A stretch of DNA of 11,128 nt from Acidobacteriota bacterium (GCA_947465275.1 CANIAI010000035.1:1-11128), one strand, 5' to 3'; shown: positions 1 to 6,396, counted from the stretch's first letter. Numbers and translations are program-made. Notes: a model not told the origin generated them from the sequence alone.

Positions 1-122
1 GCGGCGTCGGCCACGCGCTCGACCGGGGCGGCACCGTCCGCCGGTTCCCCGGCGTGCGCGATCAGCGGCGCCACGGCGATCAGCAGGGCGAGCAGCAGAC
101 CGCGGATCGCGTCGAAGGTCAT
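1..122 (-). CDS. N-terminus of an exported protein (partial, runs off the left edge)
   Basis: About 40 codons of a minus-strand gene begin with ATG at 120-122 and continue past the left edge. The visible residues form a clear Sec signal peptide: a short N-region with Arg7, a hydrophobic core of Leu, Ala, Ile and Val from about residue 9 to 21, and a likely AHA|GE cleavage site after residue 24. An Ala/Pro/Glu-rich mature start follows. The mature domain is outside the window, so the function is unknown. There is no convincing ribosome-binding site; GGCAGG touches the start codon, too close to work normally. Instead a TACGAT hexamer lies 7 bases upstream, suggesting a leaderless mRNA. The signal peptide is seen directly; that the gene is real is a strong inference. 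Confidence 0.7.
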   Translation of the reverse strand, partial: MTFDAIRGLLLALLIAVAPLIAHAGEPADGAAPVERVADA

Positions 123-129
123 CCTGCCA

Positions 130-135
130 ATCGTA
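130..135 (-). promoter_or_regulatory. -10 hexamer TACGAT, 7 bases before the ATG of the exported-protein gene
   Basis: On the minus strand TACGAT is followed by seven bases and then the start codon at 122. It matches the TANNNT pattern of sigma-70-type -10 elements. Transcription starting about 7 bases downstream would begin at or next to the A of ATG, giving a leaderless message. No TTGACA-like -35 element is visible at the usual distance. Three other genes in the window share this arrangement. Confidence 0.45.
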
Positions 136-227
136 GACCAGGCGGTTGGCCGTCCAGCCCCCCGGCTTAGGGCCGCGGTCTCCAGGACGAGCTGGTGCGT
201 CGGCACGCAGCTTGGACGCACCCGGGC

Positions 228-437
228 ATGTCACAGCTCAGGGAAGACGAATGGCCGGCCGAGGGTGAGCCGACGACCACGAACCGTCAGCAGCCGCCCG
301 GGACCGCGCGCGAGGCAGAAGACTCCCCCACCCCACGGCACAGCCACATCACCGGCGACGGCATCGACACGCAGGATACGGAGCCCATCCAGCCGGCCCC
401 GGACGCGCCGGAGGATCCGCGCCGCCGGGCGCCGTGA
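228..437 (+). CDS. possible small hydrophilic, disordered protein (69 aa)
   Basis: I do not recognise this protein. It is rich in Pro, Glu, Asp, Gln, Thr and Arg, has no hydrophobic segment, and should be disordered and soluble. Two things favour a real gene: about 59 of 69 codons end in G or C, as in the neighbouring genes, and the composition is acidic and polar, unlike the Arg/Ala/Gly-rich shadows of GC-rich genes. Against it, there is no good ribosome-binding site before ATG 228; an upstream GTG at 195 adds codons with poor third-position bias. It ends 25 bases before msrB and could be co-transcribed with it. Its composition resembles the Pro/Gln-rich tail of the nearby SDR, but no shared motif is evident. 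It could also be non-coding. Confidence 0.35.
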   Translation: MSQLREDEWPAEGEPTTTNRQQPPGTAREAEDSPTPRHSHITGDGIDTQDTEPIQPAPDAPEDPRRRAP

Positions 438-462
438 ATGCCGGGTGCGGCATCATAGGGGG

Positions 463-975
463 ATGGCGAACCAGAACGGCGGCACGGTACAGGTGAAGGT
501 GTTCGACGCGGAGGGCGTGCTCGTGGGACCGCTGGACGTGCCCCGCGTCGAGAAGACCGACGCGGAATGGCAGGCGCAACTCTCGCCCGAGCAGTTCCGC
601 GTCGCGCGGGCGCAGGGGACCGAACGGCCGTTCTGCGGCACCCTGCTCGACAACAAGGCGCACGGCGTCTACGCGTGCGTCTGCTGCGGGCTGCCGCTCT
701 TCGCCTCCAATGCCAAGTTCGATTCAGGCACGGGCTGGCCGAGCTTCTTCCAGCCGGTGGCCGATGAGAACGTCGCCACGCGGGCCGACACGAGCCACGG
801 CACCGTACGGGTGGAGATCCTCTGCGCGCGCTGCGGCGGCCACCTCGGGCACGTCTTCCCGGACGGCCCGCCGCCGACCCGCCAGCGACATTGCGTCAAC
901 TCCGAGTCGCTGACCTTCGTCGACGTCGAGGACCTCGTGACACTTGCCGATCCCGCCGCGGCCGGCCGCTCGTAG
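463..975 (+). CDS. msrB: peptide-methionine (R)-S-oxide reductase MsrB
   Basis: MsrB reduces the R epimer of methionine sulfoxide in proteins and free Met(O), using thioredoxin; with no signal peptide it is predicted to be cytoplasmic. The 170-residue product has the full domain. Zinc-binding CxxC pairs are Cys72/Cys75 and Cys121/Cys124, the core SGTGWPSFF follows at 88-96, HLGHVFPDGP at 127-136, and the catalytic cysteine is Cys144 in RHCVNS. Cys58, in ERPFCG, lies 86 residues before the catalytic cysteine, which suits an alternative resolving cysteine known in some MsrBs. The frame is open upstream to 265, but ATG 463 is preferred because family similarity begins soon after it and the extension is Arg-rich noise. 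AGGGGG abuts the ATG, and a CATCAT hexamer ends 6 bases before it, so a leaderless start is possible. It converges on the SDR gene with a 27-base gap and no visible terminator. Confidence 0.96.
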   Translation: MANQNGGTVQVKVFDAEGVLVGPLDVPRVEKTDAEWQAQLSPEQFRVARAQGTERPFCGTLLDNKAHGVYACVCCGLPLFASNAKFDSGTGWPSFFQPVADENVATRADTSHGTVRVEILCARCGGHLGHVFPDGPPPTRQRHCVNSESLTFVDVEDLVTLADPAAAGRS

Positions 976-1002
976 CACACGCCGACGGGAGGCGCAGCCG
1001 CA

Positions 1003-1929
1003 TCACACCGGCATACGCCCGCCCGTCGCGCCGTACACCTCGCCGGTGACGTACCGCGACTCGTTCGAGGCGAGGAAGACGTACAACGGGGCGAGTTCCA
1101 CCGGCTGTGCCGCCCGCTCGAACGACGTGTTGCTGCCGAACTGCTTCACGTGCTCGGGCGGCAGCGTGGACGGGATGAGCGGCGTCCAGACCGGGCCCGG
1201 CGCCACCGCGTTCACGCGCACTCCCTGCTGCATCGCCAGCTTCGACAACCCTTTCGTGAAGTTGACGATCGCGCCCTTCGTGGCGGCGTACGCGAGCAGC
1301 GTCGGGCTCGGGTCGAACGCCTGGATCGACGCGGTGTTGATGATGACGCCGCCCGGCTGCATCCGCGGCAGCGCCGCCTGGCAGAGCCAGAACATCGCGT
1401 AGACGTTGGTCCGGAAGGTGCGGTCGAACTCCTCGGTCGTCAGTTCCTCGACCTTCTCGTGATTCGACTGGAACGCGGCGTTGTTGACGAGGATGTCGAG
1501 CCGGCCGAACCGGTCGAACACCCGGTCGATCATGGCGCGGCAGTGCGCCTGGTCGCGAATGTCGCCCGGCAGCGTCAGCGCGCGCCGGCCCGCGTGCTCG
1601 ATCCAGCCGCGTGACTCGTCGGCGTCGGCCTGCTCCTCGGGCAGGTAGCTGAGCGCGACGTCGGCGCCCTCACGCGCGAACGCCAGGCAGACGGCACGCC
1701 CGATCCCGCTGTCACCGCCGGTGACGAGCGCCACCTTCCCGTCGAGTCGTCCGAGCCCTTCGTAGGTCGTCTCGCCATGGTCGGCGCGCGGCGTCAGGTC
1801 TGCCTCGGACCCAGGCGGGGTCGTCGGCGCCTGCGGGTACTCGGGCTTCGGCCCCTGGGTTCGCGGGTCGACCGGACCCGGATGCTGCGGGGAATTCGGC
1901 TGCGCTGCGTTCGGCTGAGACTGCGCCAC
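1003..1929 (-). CDS. SDR-family oxidoreductase (YghA / general stress protein 39-like)
   Basis: This is a classical short-chain dehydrogenase/reductase of the subfamily that includes E. coli YghA and Bacillus general stress protein 39; the substrate cannot be told from sequence. The 308-residue protein begins with about 60 Pro/Gln-rich residues, a tail common in this subfamily. A Rossmann fold follows: the nucleotide-binding TGGDSGIG at 70-77, NNAA at 149-152, and the catalytic Asn174, Ser201, Tyr214 and Lys218 (YAATK). The start is a GTG at 1929, chosen because AGGAGG stands six bases before it; the open frame to 2109 contributes an Arg/Ser-rich stretch without family character. It lies 67 bases downstream of the propeller gene in the same direction and could be co-transcribed. 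A hairpin partly covers its ribosome-binding site (1938-1961). Confidence 0.92.
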   Translation of the reverse strand: MAQSQPNAAQPNSPQHPGPVDPRTQGPKPEYPQAPTTPPGSEADLTPRADHGETTYEGLGRLDGKVALVTGGDSGIGRAVCLAFAREGADVALSYLPEEQADADESRGWIEHAGRRALTLPGDIRDQAHCRAMIDRVFDRFGRLDILVNNAAFQSNHEKVEELTTEEFDRTFRTNVYAMFWLCQAALPRMQPGGVIINTASIQAFDPSPTLLAYAATKGAIVNFTKGLSKLAMQQGVRVNAVAPGPVWTPLIPSTLPPEHVKQFGSNTSFERAAQPVELAPLYVFLASNESRYVTGEVYGATGGRMPV

Positions 1930-1937
1930 GGTGGTCC

Positions 1938-1961
1938 TCCTGCAGGCCACTGCCTGCAAGA
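1938..1961 (-). promoter_or_regulatory. hairpin that buries part of the SDR gene's AGGAGG ribosome-binding site
   Basis: Read on the minus strand, ten bases (TCTTGCAGGC, 1961 to 1952) can pair with GCCTGCAGGA (1947 to 1938) across an AGTG loop. There are nine Watson-Crick pairs and one T-G wobble; the seven pairs nearest the loop are perfect. The 3' arm contains the first four bases of AGGAGG (1941-1936), so folding would hide the ribosome-binding site of the GTG start at 1929. The pairing is seen directly. A role in translational control (temperature, ligand, protein or coupling) is inference. Confidence 0.5.
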
Positions 1962-1996
1962 TGACCGACCGCGACCGTTGGACGTGGCTGTGACGC

Positions 1997-3097
1997 CTAC
2001 CGGAGCGCGCGCCAGGCGAGCCGGTCGGCCCGGAAGGCGCCGAGCCAGAGCTCACCCGCGACCGGGATCGCCGTCGCGGTGCCGCTGAACGCCTCGAAGC
2101 GCGGACCACCCGCGAGCTGCGTGACCTTCATGGTGGCCGGATCGACCGTCGCGGCCAGCCACCCACGCGCGCACTGCACCATCGCGAAGTTCTTCGGCTT
2201 TCCGCCACAGGACGGCTCGTCGTCGATCATCCCCGCGGCGATGAGGCGCCCGTCCGGCAGGCGGTGCACGTTGTCGGGCGCGAATGCCGCGAGCTGCGCC
2301 GTGCGGAGGGGAGTACCGGGATTGGCGCGCGCGAACGCCACGATCCTCTTCGCCCCCGACGAGACCACGTAGAACTCACGGTCGTCGGCCGAGGTCTCGA
2401 TGCCGTTGTTCCCCGGCAGCTCGGTGCCGGGCAGCTGGCGGAAGGCCGGCGCCCCCGGCGTCCACATCAGCACCACACCGGTGTTCTCACCCGCGAGCTG
2501 CTGCTCGAACGTCTTCCCCGGCAGCGTGAGCACCGTGGCGAGGATGGTGCCGTCGGTGAAGGCGCCGACGCTGTTCGCCTCGAGGCCCGCCGGCATGGGC
2601 ACGCAGCCGACCCAGGTGGCCGCCGGCACGCCGGTCACGTCGATGTCGAACACCTCGACCGATTCACGTCCGCCATGGTGCGTCACGTAGAGCCGGTAGC
2701 CGGCGCCGCGCGGCCGCAGCGACAGGCCGTGGAACTGCGCCTTCGCCGCGTCGACCGGCCCGGGGCAACTGGAGAACGCGGTGCGGTCGGCCTGCACCTT
2801 CCCGGTCGTGACGGCGCCCTTCACGCTGAAGAGGTCCTGCGCCGTCTTCCGCTGCGTGTCGACGAGGTGGAGCCCGCTGCCGGGCGCCATGCCGCTCGTG
2901 ATGAGCCAGCGGGTGTTCGGAATCAGCGCGAGATCCTCGGGGGCCTGCACGCCGCAGATGAAGTTGAGGCCGGCCGCGGGGGTACACGCCTCCGCCGGCT
3001 GCGCCGGCTTCGGCGGTGCCGACGGCGTGCCGCCCTGCGCCTGCAGCAGCGTCAACGAGGTGAGGGCGAGCGTGGCGGTCAGCAGTGTCATGCGCAT
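1997..3097 (-). CDS. exported paraoxonase/SMP-30-like calcium beta-propeller hydrolase
   Basis: The 366-residue product starts with a signal peptide (hydrophobic to about residue 20) and should act outside the cytoplasmic membrane. The rest resembles six-bladed propellers of the PON/SMP-30 superfamily, which are calcium-dependent lactonases or esterases. The PON1 calcium ligands have counterparts in the right order and spacing: Glu54/Asp55 (PEDL), Asn175, Asn231 (NNGIE) and Asp275/Asn276 (PDNVH). The two PON1 active-site histidines match His123 (FHGLS) and His140 (VTHH, before SVEVFDID). Six cysteines in the mature part could form disulfides. The substrate is unknown; lactonase or arylesterase activity is a family inference. 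ATG 3097 is chosen; GGAGG at 3108-3112 lies 10 bases upstream of it and 4 bases upstream of a TTG at 3103, which would add two residues. Downstream, in the same direction, is the SDR gene; upstream is divergent pirin. Confidence 0.8.
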   Translation of the reverse strand: MRMTLLTATLALTSLTLLQAQGGTPSAPPKPAQPAEACTPAAGLNFICGVQAPEDLALIPNTRWLITSGMAPGSGLHLVDTQRKTAQDLFSVKGAVTTGKVQADRTAFSSCPGPVDAAKAQFHGLSLRPRGAGYRLYVTHHGGRESVEVFDIDVTGVPAATWVGCVPMPAGLEANSVGAFTDGTILATVLTLPGKTFEQQLAGENTGVVLMWTPGAPAFRQLPGTELPGNNGIETSADDREFYVVSSGAKRIVAFARANPGTPLRTAQLAAFAPDNVHRLPDGRLIAAGMIDDEPSCGGKPKNFAMVQCARGWLAATVDPATMKVTQLAGGPRFEAFSGTATAIPVAGELWLGAFRADRLAWRALR

Positions 3098-3153
3098 GGT
3101 CAACGGTCCTCCGGCTGGGCTCGATCTTGGGCGCTCGCCCCGGGATGGTCAAG

Positions 3154-3166
3154 GTGCAGGCTGCAC
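3154..3166. promoter_or_regulatory. candidate operator: GTGCAG-G-CTGCAC palindrome
   Basis: A perfect 6-bp inverted repeat with one central base lies in the 89-base gap between the divergent propeller and pirin genes. It sits just left of the AT-rich -10 core at 3170-3179. It covers about -33 to -21 for pirin, if pirin is leaderless, and overlaps the predicted start site of the propeller gene. That position suits a repressor of both genes. The palindrome is seen; the function is inference. Confidence 0.35.
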
Positions 3167-3169
3167 ACG

Positions 3170-3175
3170 TCTATA
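3170..3175 (-). promoter_or_regulatory. possible -10 (TATAGA) for the propeller-SDR unit
   Basis: On the minus strand the AT island reads AATTATATAGA. TATAGA would place transcription start near 3163, giving a leader of about 65 bases that includes GGAGG. It lacks the final T of the -10 consensus and has no obvious -35. It overlaps the plus-strand TATAAT of pirin. Confidence 0.3.
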
Positions 3176-3179
3176 TAAT
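3174..3179 (+). promoter_or_regulatory. -10 hexamer TATAAT, 7 bases before the pirin ATG
   Basis: A perfect TATAAT stands in otherwise GC-rich sequence, followed by seven bases and then ATG 3187. Transcription should start at about 3186-3187, on the start codon itself, so the mRNA would be leaderless. No Shine-Dalgarno sequence and no TTGACA-like -35 is visible. Confidence 0.6.
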
Positions 3180-3186
3180 TCGTCGG

Positions 3187-4101
3187 ATGTCCATCCGCCC
3201 CGTGAAGCGCATCAGCCACTCCCAGCCCACCATGGAGGGCGCGGGGGTCCACCTGCACCGCGGTTTCGGTTTCGGTGACACCACCGAATTCGATCCGTTC
3301 CTGCTGTTCGACGATTTCCGGAACGACAACCCCGAGCAGTATCTCGCGGGCTTCCCCTGGCATCCGCACCGCGGCATCGAGACGATTACCTACGTGCTCG
3401 CCGGGACGGTCGAACATGGCGACAGCCTCGGCAACAGCGGACGGCTGGGCGCGGGTGACGTGCAGTGGATGACGGCGGGCAGCGGCATCCTGCACCAGGA
3501 GATGCCGCAGGGTGACCCGCAGGGGCGCATGCACGGCTTCCAGCTCTGGGCGAACCTGCCGGCGCGGCTGAAGATGAGTGACCCGCGCTACCAGGACGTA
3601 CAGGCGAAGGACATTCCCGAGATCGTCGACGACGACGGCACCGCGGTGCGCGTCGTCTGCGGCGAGTTCTGGGGCAGGCGCGGTCCGGTCGAAGGGGTGG
3701 CTGCGAACCCGCGGTACCTCGACATCTCGGTGCCGCCCGGCGTGCGGCGCACGCTCCCGGTCGAAGTGAACCGGCACGCCTTCGCCTACGTGTTCGCCGG
3801 CACCGGCAGCTTCCGTGATGCCTCGGCGCCGCAGGCGGTGAAGACCGAATCGGTTGGTACCGCACCTGACGCGACCGGCAGCGCCGACCCCGACGTGGCG
3901 AACCGCTCGCTCGTCCTGTTCGATCAGGGCGACGAGGTGGTCGTGCGCGGCGGCGAGCGGGGGATGCGCTTCCTGCTGGTCTCGGGGCAGCCGCTCGAGG
4001 AGCCGGTCGCCTGGTACGGCCCGATCGTGATGAATACCCGTGCCGAACTGCAGCAGGCGTGGAGCGAGCTGCAGGACGGCACGTTCATCAAGCACCGCTG
4101 A
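3187..4101 (+). CDS. pirin family protein (bicupin)
   Basis: Pirins are two-cupin iron proteins. Relatives act as quercetin 2,3-dioxygenases in vitro, as redox sensors, or as regulators of metabolic enzymes; which role applies cannot be told here. The 304-residue product has the N-terminal cupin metal site intact: His59 and His61 in WHPHRG, then His103 and Glu105 in LHQEMP, closely matching His56, His58, His101 and Glu103 of human pirin. The second cupin spans about 175-275, and its strands are separated by a polar Ala/Asp/Thr-rich insert at about 210-240 that looks longer than usual. ATG 3187 is preferred because pirin similarity starts there and a TATAAT lies just 7 bases upstream, ruling out the longer open frame from 3085. 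It converges on the DUF1259 gene with a 9-base gap. Confidence 0.93.
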   Translation: MSIRPVKRISHSQPTMEGAGVHLHRGFGFGDTTEFDPFLLFDDFRNDNPEQYLAGFPWHPHRGIETITYVLAGTVEHGDSLGNSGRLGAGDVQWMTAGSGILHQEMPQGDPQGRMHGFQLWANLPARLKMSDPRYQDVQAKDIPEIVDDDGTAVRVVCGEFWGRRGPVEGVAANPRYLDISVPPGVRRTLPVEVNRHAFAYVFAGTGSFRDASAPQAVKTESVGTAPDATGSADPDVANRSLVLFDQGDEVVVRGGERGMRFLLVSGQPLEEPVAWYGPIVMNTRAELQQAWSELQDGTFIKHR

Positions 4102-4110
4102 CGGGCGGGT

Positions 4111-5028
4111 TCAGTGGTGCGCGGCGTGCGCGGCGCCGAGCTGGTCGACCGCGGCCTTGACACCGGCCGCGAGCGTCTGCGCCTTCCCCTTTCCCCAGTA
4201 GTGGAGGAAGTAGACGTCGGGCGTGGTGCCGACCATGTGGTGGTGCATCGCCACCACGTCGATGCCGCTGGCGCGCAGCGCCTTGAGCACCGACGTCACC
4301 TCGGGCGCGAGCATCGCGACGTCACCGGCGACCACCGCGTCGGCGTCGTTCCCGTAGAACGCCGCCCAGGTGTTCAGTCCCATGCGCGCGTTGATCGTGG
4401 CGCCCATCTCCTTCAGCGCGATGTCCGGACGACCGATCGTGATCTTGTAGACCGCGCCGGTCTGCTCGCCCGGCGTGCCGACGATGCGCGCGAGCGCGGC
4501 GGTGTCGAGCATGCCGTCGATGGTGCGGCCCGCGGGCGCTGTGGCCTGGGTGCCCGCCTGGGCCCCCGCGCGCGCCGGCGTCCTGCCGATCAGATCGAGC
4601 GCCGGCTTGATCTTCGTCGCCAGGTCGTTCAGCGACCCGGCGCCGTGCACGTGCATGTAGAAGATGCGCGGGGTCTCGAAGAAGAAGTGGTTGTGCAACG
4701 CACTCACGTCGAGTCCGGCGTTCAGCACCGCCGACATCACGGGATTCACCTCGTCCTCGGTGAGGACGAGATCGCCCATCATGACCTCGCCCGAGGTCCC
4801 CTTCGTGAACGCGACCCAGCCACCGAAGCCGAACGGGGTCGGGGTGGCGATGCCGTCGACCACCACCTTCACGTCGTTGCGGGGCACGTTCACCTTCAGG
4901 ACGTTGTCCTTGAAGTCGCCCTGGCGCCCCAGCGTCGTGAGGACGCCGGCGTAGTTGGCCGGAACCTGCTGGGCCCAGGCACTGGAGGAGAGCAGCAGAA
5001 GCAGCACGGCGAATGCGGCAGGTCTCAT
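4111..5028 (-). CDS. exported DUF1259 (LppY/LpqO-type) protein with two repeats
   Basis: This protein matches the DUF1259 family, which includes mycobacterial LppY and LpqO; no enzymatic role is established to my knowledge. The 305-residue product has a signal peptide (LLLLLSSSAWAQ, probable cleavage after residue 19) and no lipobox cysteine. The mature part is an internal duplication: residues 105-148 and 255-298 align without gaps at 17 of 44 identities. Each half keeps an HxH pair (His112/His114; His262/His264) followed by another histidine 12 residues later (His126; His276), suggesting metal binding (inference). An Ala/Gly/Thr-rich linker at about 151-168 joins the halves, and the C-terminus is His-rich. 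ATG 5028 is set by the signal peptide; the frame upstream is Arg-rich noise. There is no ribosome-binding site, and TACAAT lies 6 bases upstream. Confidence 0.87.
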   Translation of the reverse strand: MRPAAFAVLLLLLSSSAWAQQVPANYAGVLTTLGRQGDFKDNVLKVNVPRNDVKVVVDGIATPTPFGFGGWVAFTKGTSGEVMMGDLVLTEDEVNPVMSAVLNAGLDVSALHNHFFFETPRIFYMHVHGAGSLNDLATKIKPALDLIGRTPARAGAQAGTQATAPAGRTIDGMLDTAALARIVGTPGEQTGAVYKITIGRPDIALKEMGATINARMGLNTWAAFYGNDADAVVAGDVAMLAPEVTSVLKALRASGIDVVAMHHHMVGTTPDVYFLHYWGKGKAQTLAAGVKAAVDQLGAAHAAHH

Positions 5029-5034
5029 GGGGCG

Positions 5035-5040
5035 ATTGTA
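5035..5040 (-). promoter_or_regulatory. -10 hexamer TACAAT, 6 bases before the DUF1259 ATG
   Basis: On the minus strand TACAAT is followed by CGCCCC and the ATG at 5028. The spacing would put the transcription start on or next to the start codon. Neither a Shine-Dalgarno sequence nor a clear -35 is present. Confidence 0.55.
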
Positions 5041-5087
5041 ACGCCCGCCCCGCGGCCGAGCCGGCGGGCCGCTGACGACCCGGCCGT

Positions 5088-5093
5088 TATAAT
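5088..5093 (+). promoter_or_regulatory. -10 hexamer TATAAT upstream of pepT
   Basis: A perfect TATAAT lies 39 bases before the pepT start codon. Transcription starting near 5100 would give a leader of about 33 bases carrying a purine-rich GAGAGAA ribosome-binding site. This is the conventional layout, unlike the leaderless pattern of its divergent neighbour. The 104-base gap also holds a GCGGCC-N9-GGCCGC inverted repeat (5052-5072) that might be an operator, but such repeats arise easily at this GC content. No -35 is evident. Confidence 0.5.
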
Positions 5094-5132
5094 CCCGGCG
5101 TTGGCACCCCCGCCACAGACTCGAGAGAACCG

Positions 5133-6368
5133 ATGAGCGCCGTCCGCGATCGCCTGCTCCGCTACGTCCGTTACGACACGCAGTCGAACGAGGCATCGAC
5201 CAGTTATCCGAGCACCGACACCCAGTGGGCGCTGCTCCGTGATCTCGCCGACGAGCTGAGGGCCCTCGGCGTGGCCGATGCCGGCGTCGATCGGTTCGGC
5301 TACGTGACCGGCACGGTGCCGGCCACCTCATCGAAGCCGAACGTGCCGACCATCGGCTTCATCGCCCACGTCGACACGTCGCCCGAGATGAGCGGCGCGC
5401 ACGTGAAGCCGATCGTCCACGCCCGGTACGACGGACGTGACCTCGTGCTGCCCGACGATCCGTCGATCGTGCTGCGCCCGTCAGAGATTCCGGCGCTCGC
5501 TGCGCGGATCGGCGACGACATCATCACCGCTTCGGGCACCACGCTGCTCGGCGCCGACAACAAGGCGGGGGTCGCCGAGATCGTCACCGCCGTCGAGTAC
5601 CTGCTGCGGCATCCCGAGATTCCGCACGGCCCGATCAAGGTCGCCTTCACCCCCGACGAGGAAGTGGGCCGCGGCACCCTGCACTTCGACGTGGCGGCGT
5701 TCGGCGCCACCTACGCCTACACGATGGACGGCGGCACCCGGGGCGATCTCGAGTGCGAGAGCTTCTCGGCCGACGCGGTGACGATCACCTTCCATGGGTT
5801 CAACACGCACCCTGGCTATGCGAAGGGGCGGATGGTCAACGCGATCAAGGTTGCCGCCGCCTTCCTCACGACGCTGCCGCCCGACACGCTCTCGCCCGAG
5901 ACGACCGACGGCTACGACGGGTTCGTCCACCCGTACGCGATGCAGGCCGGCGTCGACCGCACGTCGGTGCGCTTCATCCTGCGGGATTTCCGGACCGACG
6001 GACTGCGCGAGAAGGCCGCACTCCTCGAGCGGCTCGCGCGCGAGGCGGCAGCGGCGTACCCGGGGGTCACCGTCGAGGTGACGTCCGAGGAGCAGTACCG
6101 GAACATGCGCGAGGTGCTCGACCGGCACCCGCAGGTCGTCGACCACGCGCGCGAGGCGATGCAGCGGGTCGGCCTGACGGTGCGCGAGCGCCCCATCCGC
6201 GGCGGCACCGACGGCTCGAAGCTCTCGTTCATGGGGCTGCCGACGCCGAACATCTTTGCCGGCGAGCACAATTTCCACTCACGCATGGAGTGGGTGTCGG
6301 TGCAGGACATGGAGAAGGCGGTCGAGGTCATCGTCGAGCTCGCCCGCGTCTGGGACGAACACGCCTGA
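5133..6368 (+). CDS. pepT: peptidase T (tripeptide aminopeptidase, M20B)
   Basis: Peptidase T is a cytoplasmic two-zinc aminopeptidase that removes the N-terminal residue from tripeptides. The 411-residue product is close to the length of the Salmonella enzyme. The metal and catalytic residues are all present in order: His79 and Asp81 (HVDTSPE), Asp142 (GADNKAG), Glu176/Glu177 (TPDEEVGRG), Asp199 (TMDGG) and His382 (HNFHSRMEW). They are offset by a few residues from the Salmonella positions. The dimerisation domain occupies roughly 210-325. ATG 5133 follows GAGAGAA by 4 bases and matches the usual family start. It is divergent from the DUF1259 gene and followed, 144 bases later, by the receiver-like gene; a stem-loop at 6381-6396 follows its stop codon. 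Confidence 0.96.
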   Translation: MSAVRDRLLRYVRYDTQSNEASTSYPSTDTQWALLRDLADELRALGVADAGVDRFGYVTGTVPATSSKPNVPTIGFIAHVDTSPEMSGAHVKPIVHARYDGRDLVLPDDPSIVLRPSEIPALAARIGDDIITASGTTLLGADNKAGVAEIVTAVEYLLRHPEIPHGPIKVAFTPDEEVGRGTLHFDVAAFGATYAYTMDGGTRGDLECESFSADAVTITFHGFNTHPGYAKGRMVNAIKVAAAFLTTLPPDTLSPETTDGYDGFVHPYAMQAGVDRTSVRFILRDFRTDGLREKAALLERLAREAAAAYPGVTVEVTSEEQYRNMREVLDRHPQVVDHAREAMQRVGLTVRERPIRGGTDGSKLSFMGLPTPNIFAGEHNFHSRMEWVSVQDMEKAVEVIVELARVWDEHA

Positions 6369-6380
6369 GCTGTCGGTCCG

Positions 6381-6396
6381 CCGGACTTCCGTCCGG
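6381..6396 (+). terminator. stem-loop after pepT (CCGGAC-TTCC-GTCCGG)
   Basis: A perfect 6-bp stem with a four-base loop begins 12 bases after the pepT stop codon. There is no T-run after it, so it is not a canonical intrinsic terminator. It may stabilise the 3' end of the mRNA or act as a weak terminator. The rest of the 144-base gap to the next gene holds nothing else I recognise. Confidence 0.35.

Noticed and set aside
265..462. N-terminal extension of msrB by 66 residues
   Set aside because: The extension is Arg/Ser/Pro-rich, overlaps the better-biased frame 228-437, and MsrB similarity starts only after ATG 463.
976..1002. Terminator between the converging msrB and SDR genes
   Set aside because: No stable inverted repeat or T-run is visible in the 27 bases; readthrough or Rho-dependent ending is as likely.
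2264..3178. A 304-residue plus-strand open frame opposite the propeller gene
   Set aside because: Arg/Gly-rich antisense shadow with no recognisable domain; the minus strand has the signal peptide and conserved calcium-site residues.
3172..3179. TATATAAT as an archaeal TATA box
   Set aside because: Gene content is bacterial throughout, and the spacing to the ATG fits a bacterial -10 element, not an archaeal TATA box about 25 bases upstream of the start site.
4114..5136. A 340-residue plus-strand open frame opposite the DUF1259 gene
   Set aside because: It is Arg/His/Val-rich low-complexity sequence antisense to a gene with a signal peptide and clear duplication; a GC-bias artefact.
5481..6278. 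A 265-residue minus-strand open frame opposite pepT
   Set aside because: Antisense shadow of a gene with every catalytic residue in place.
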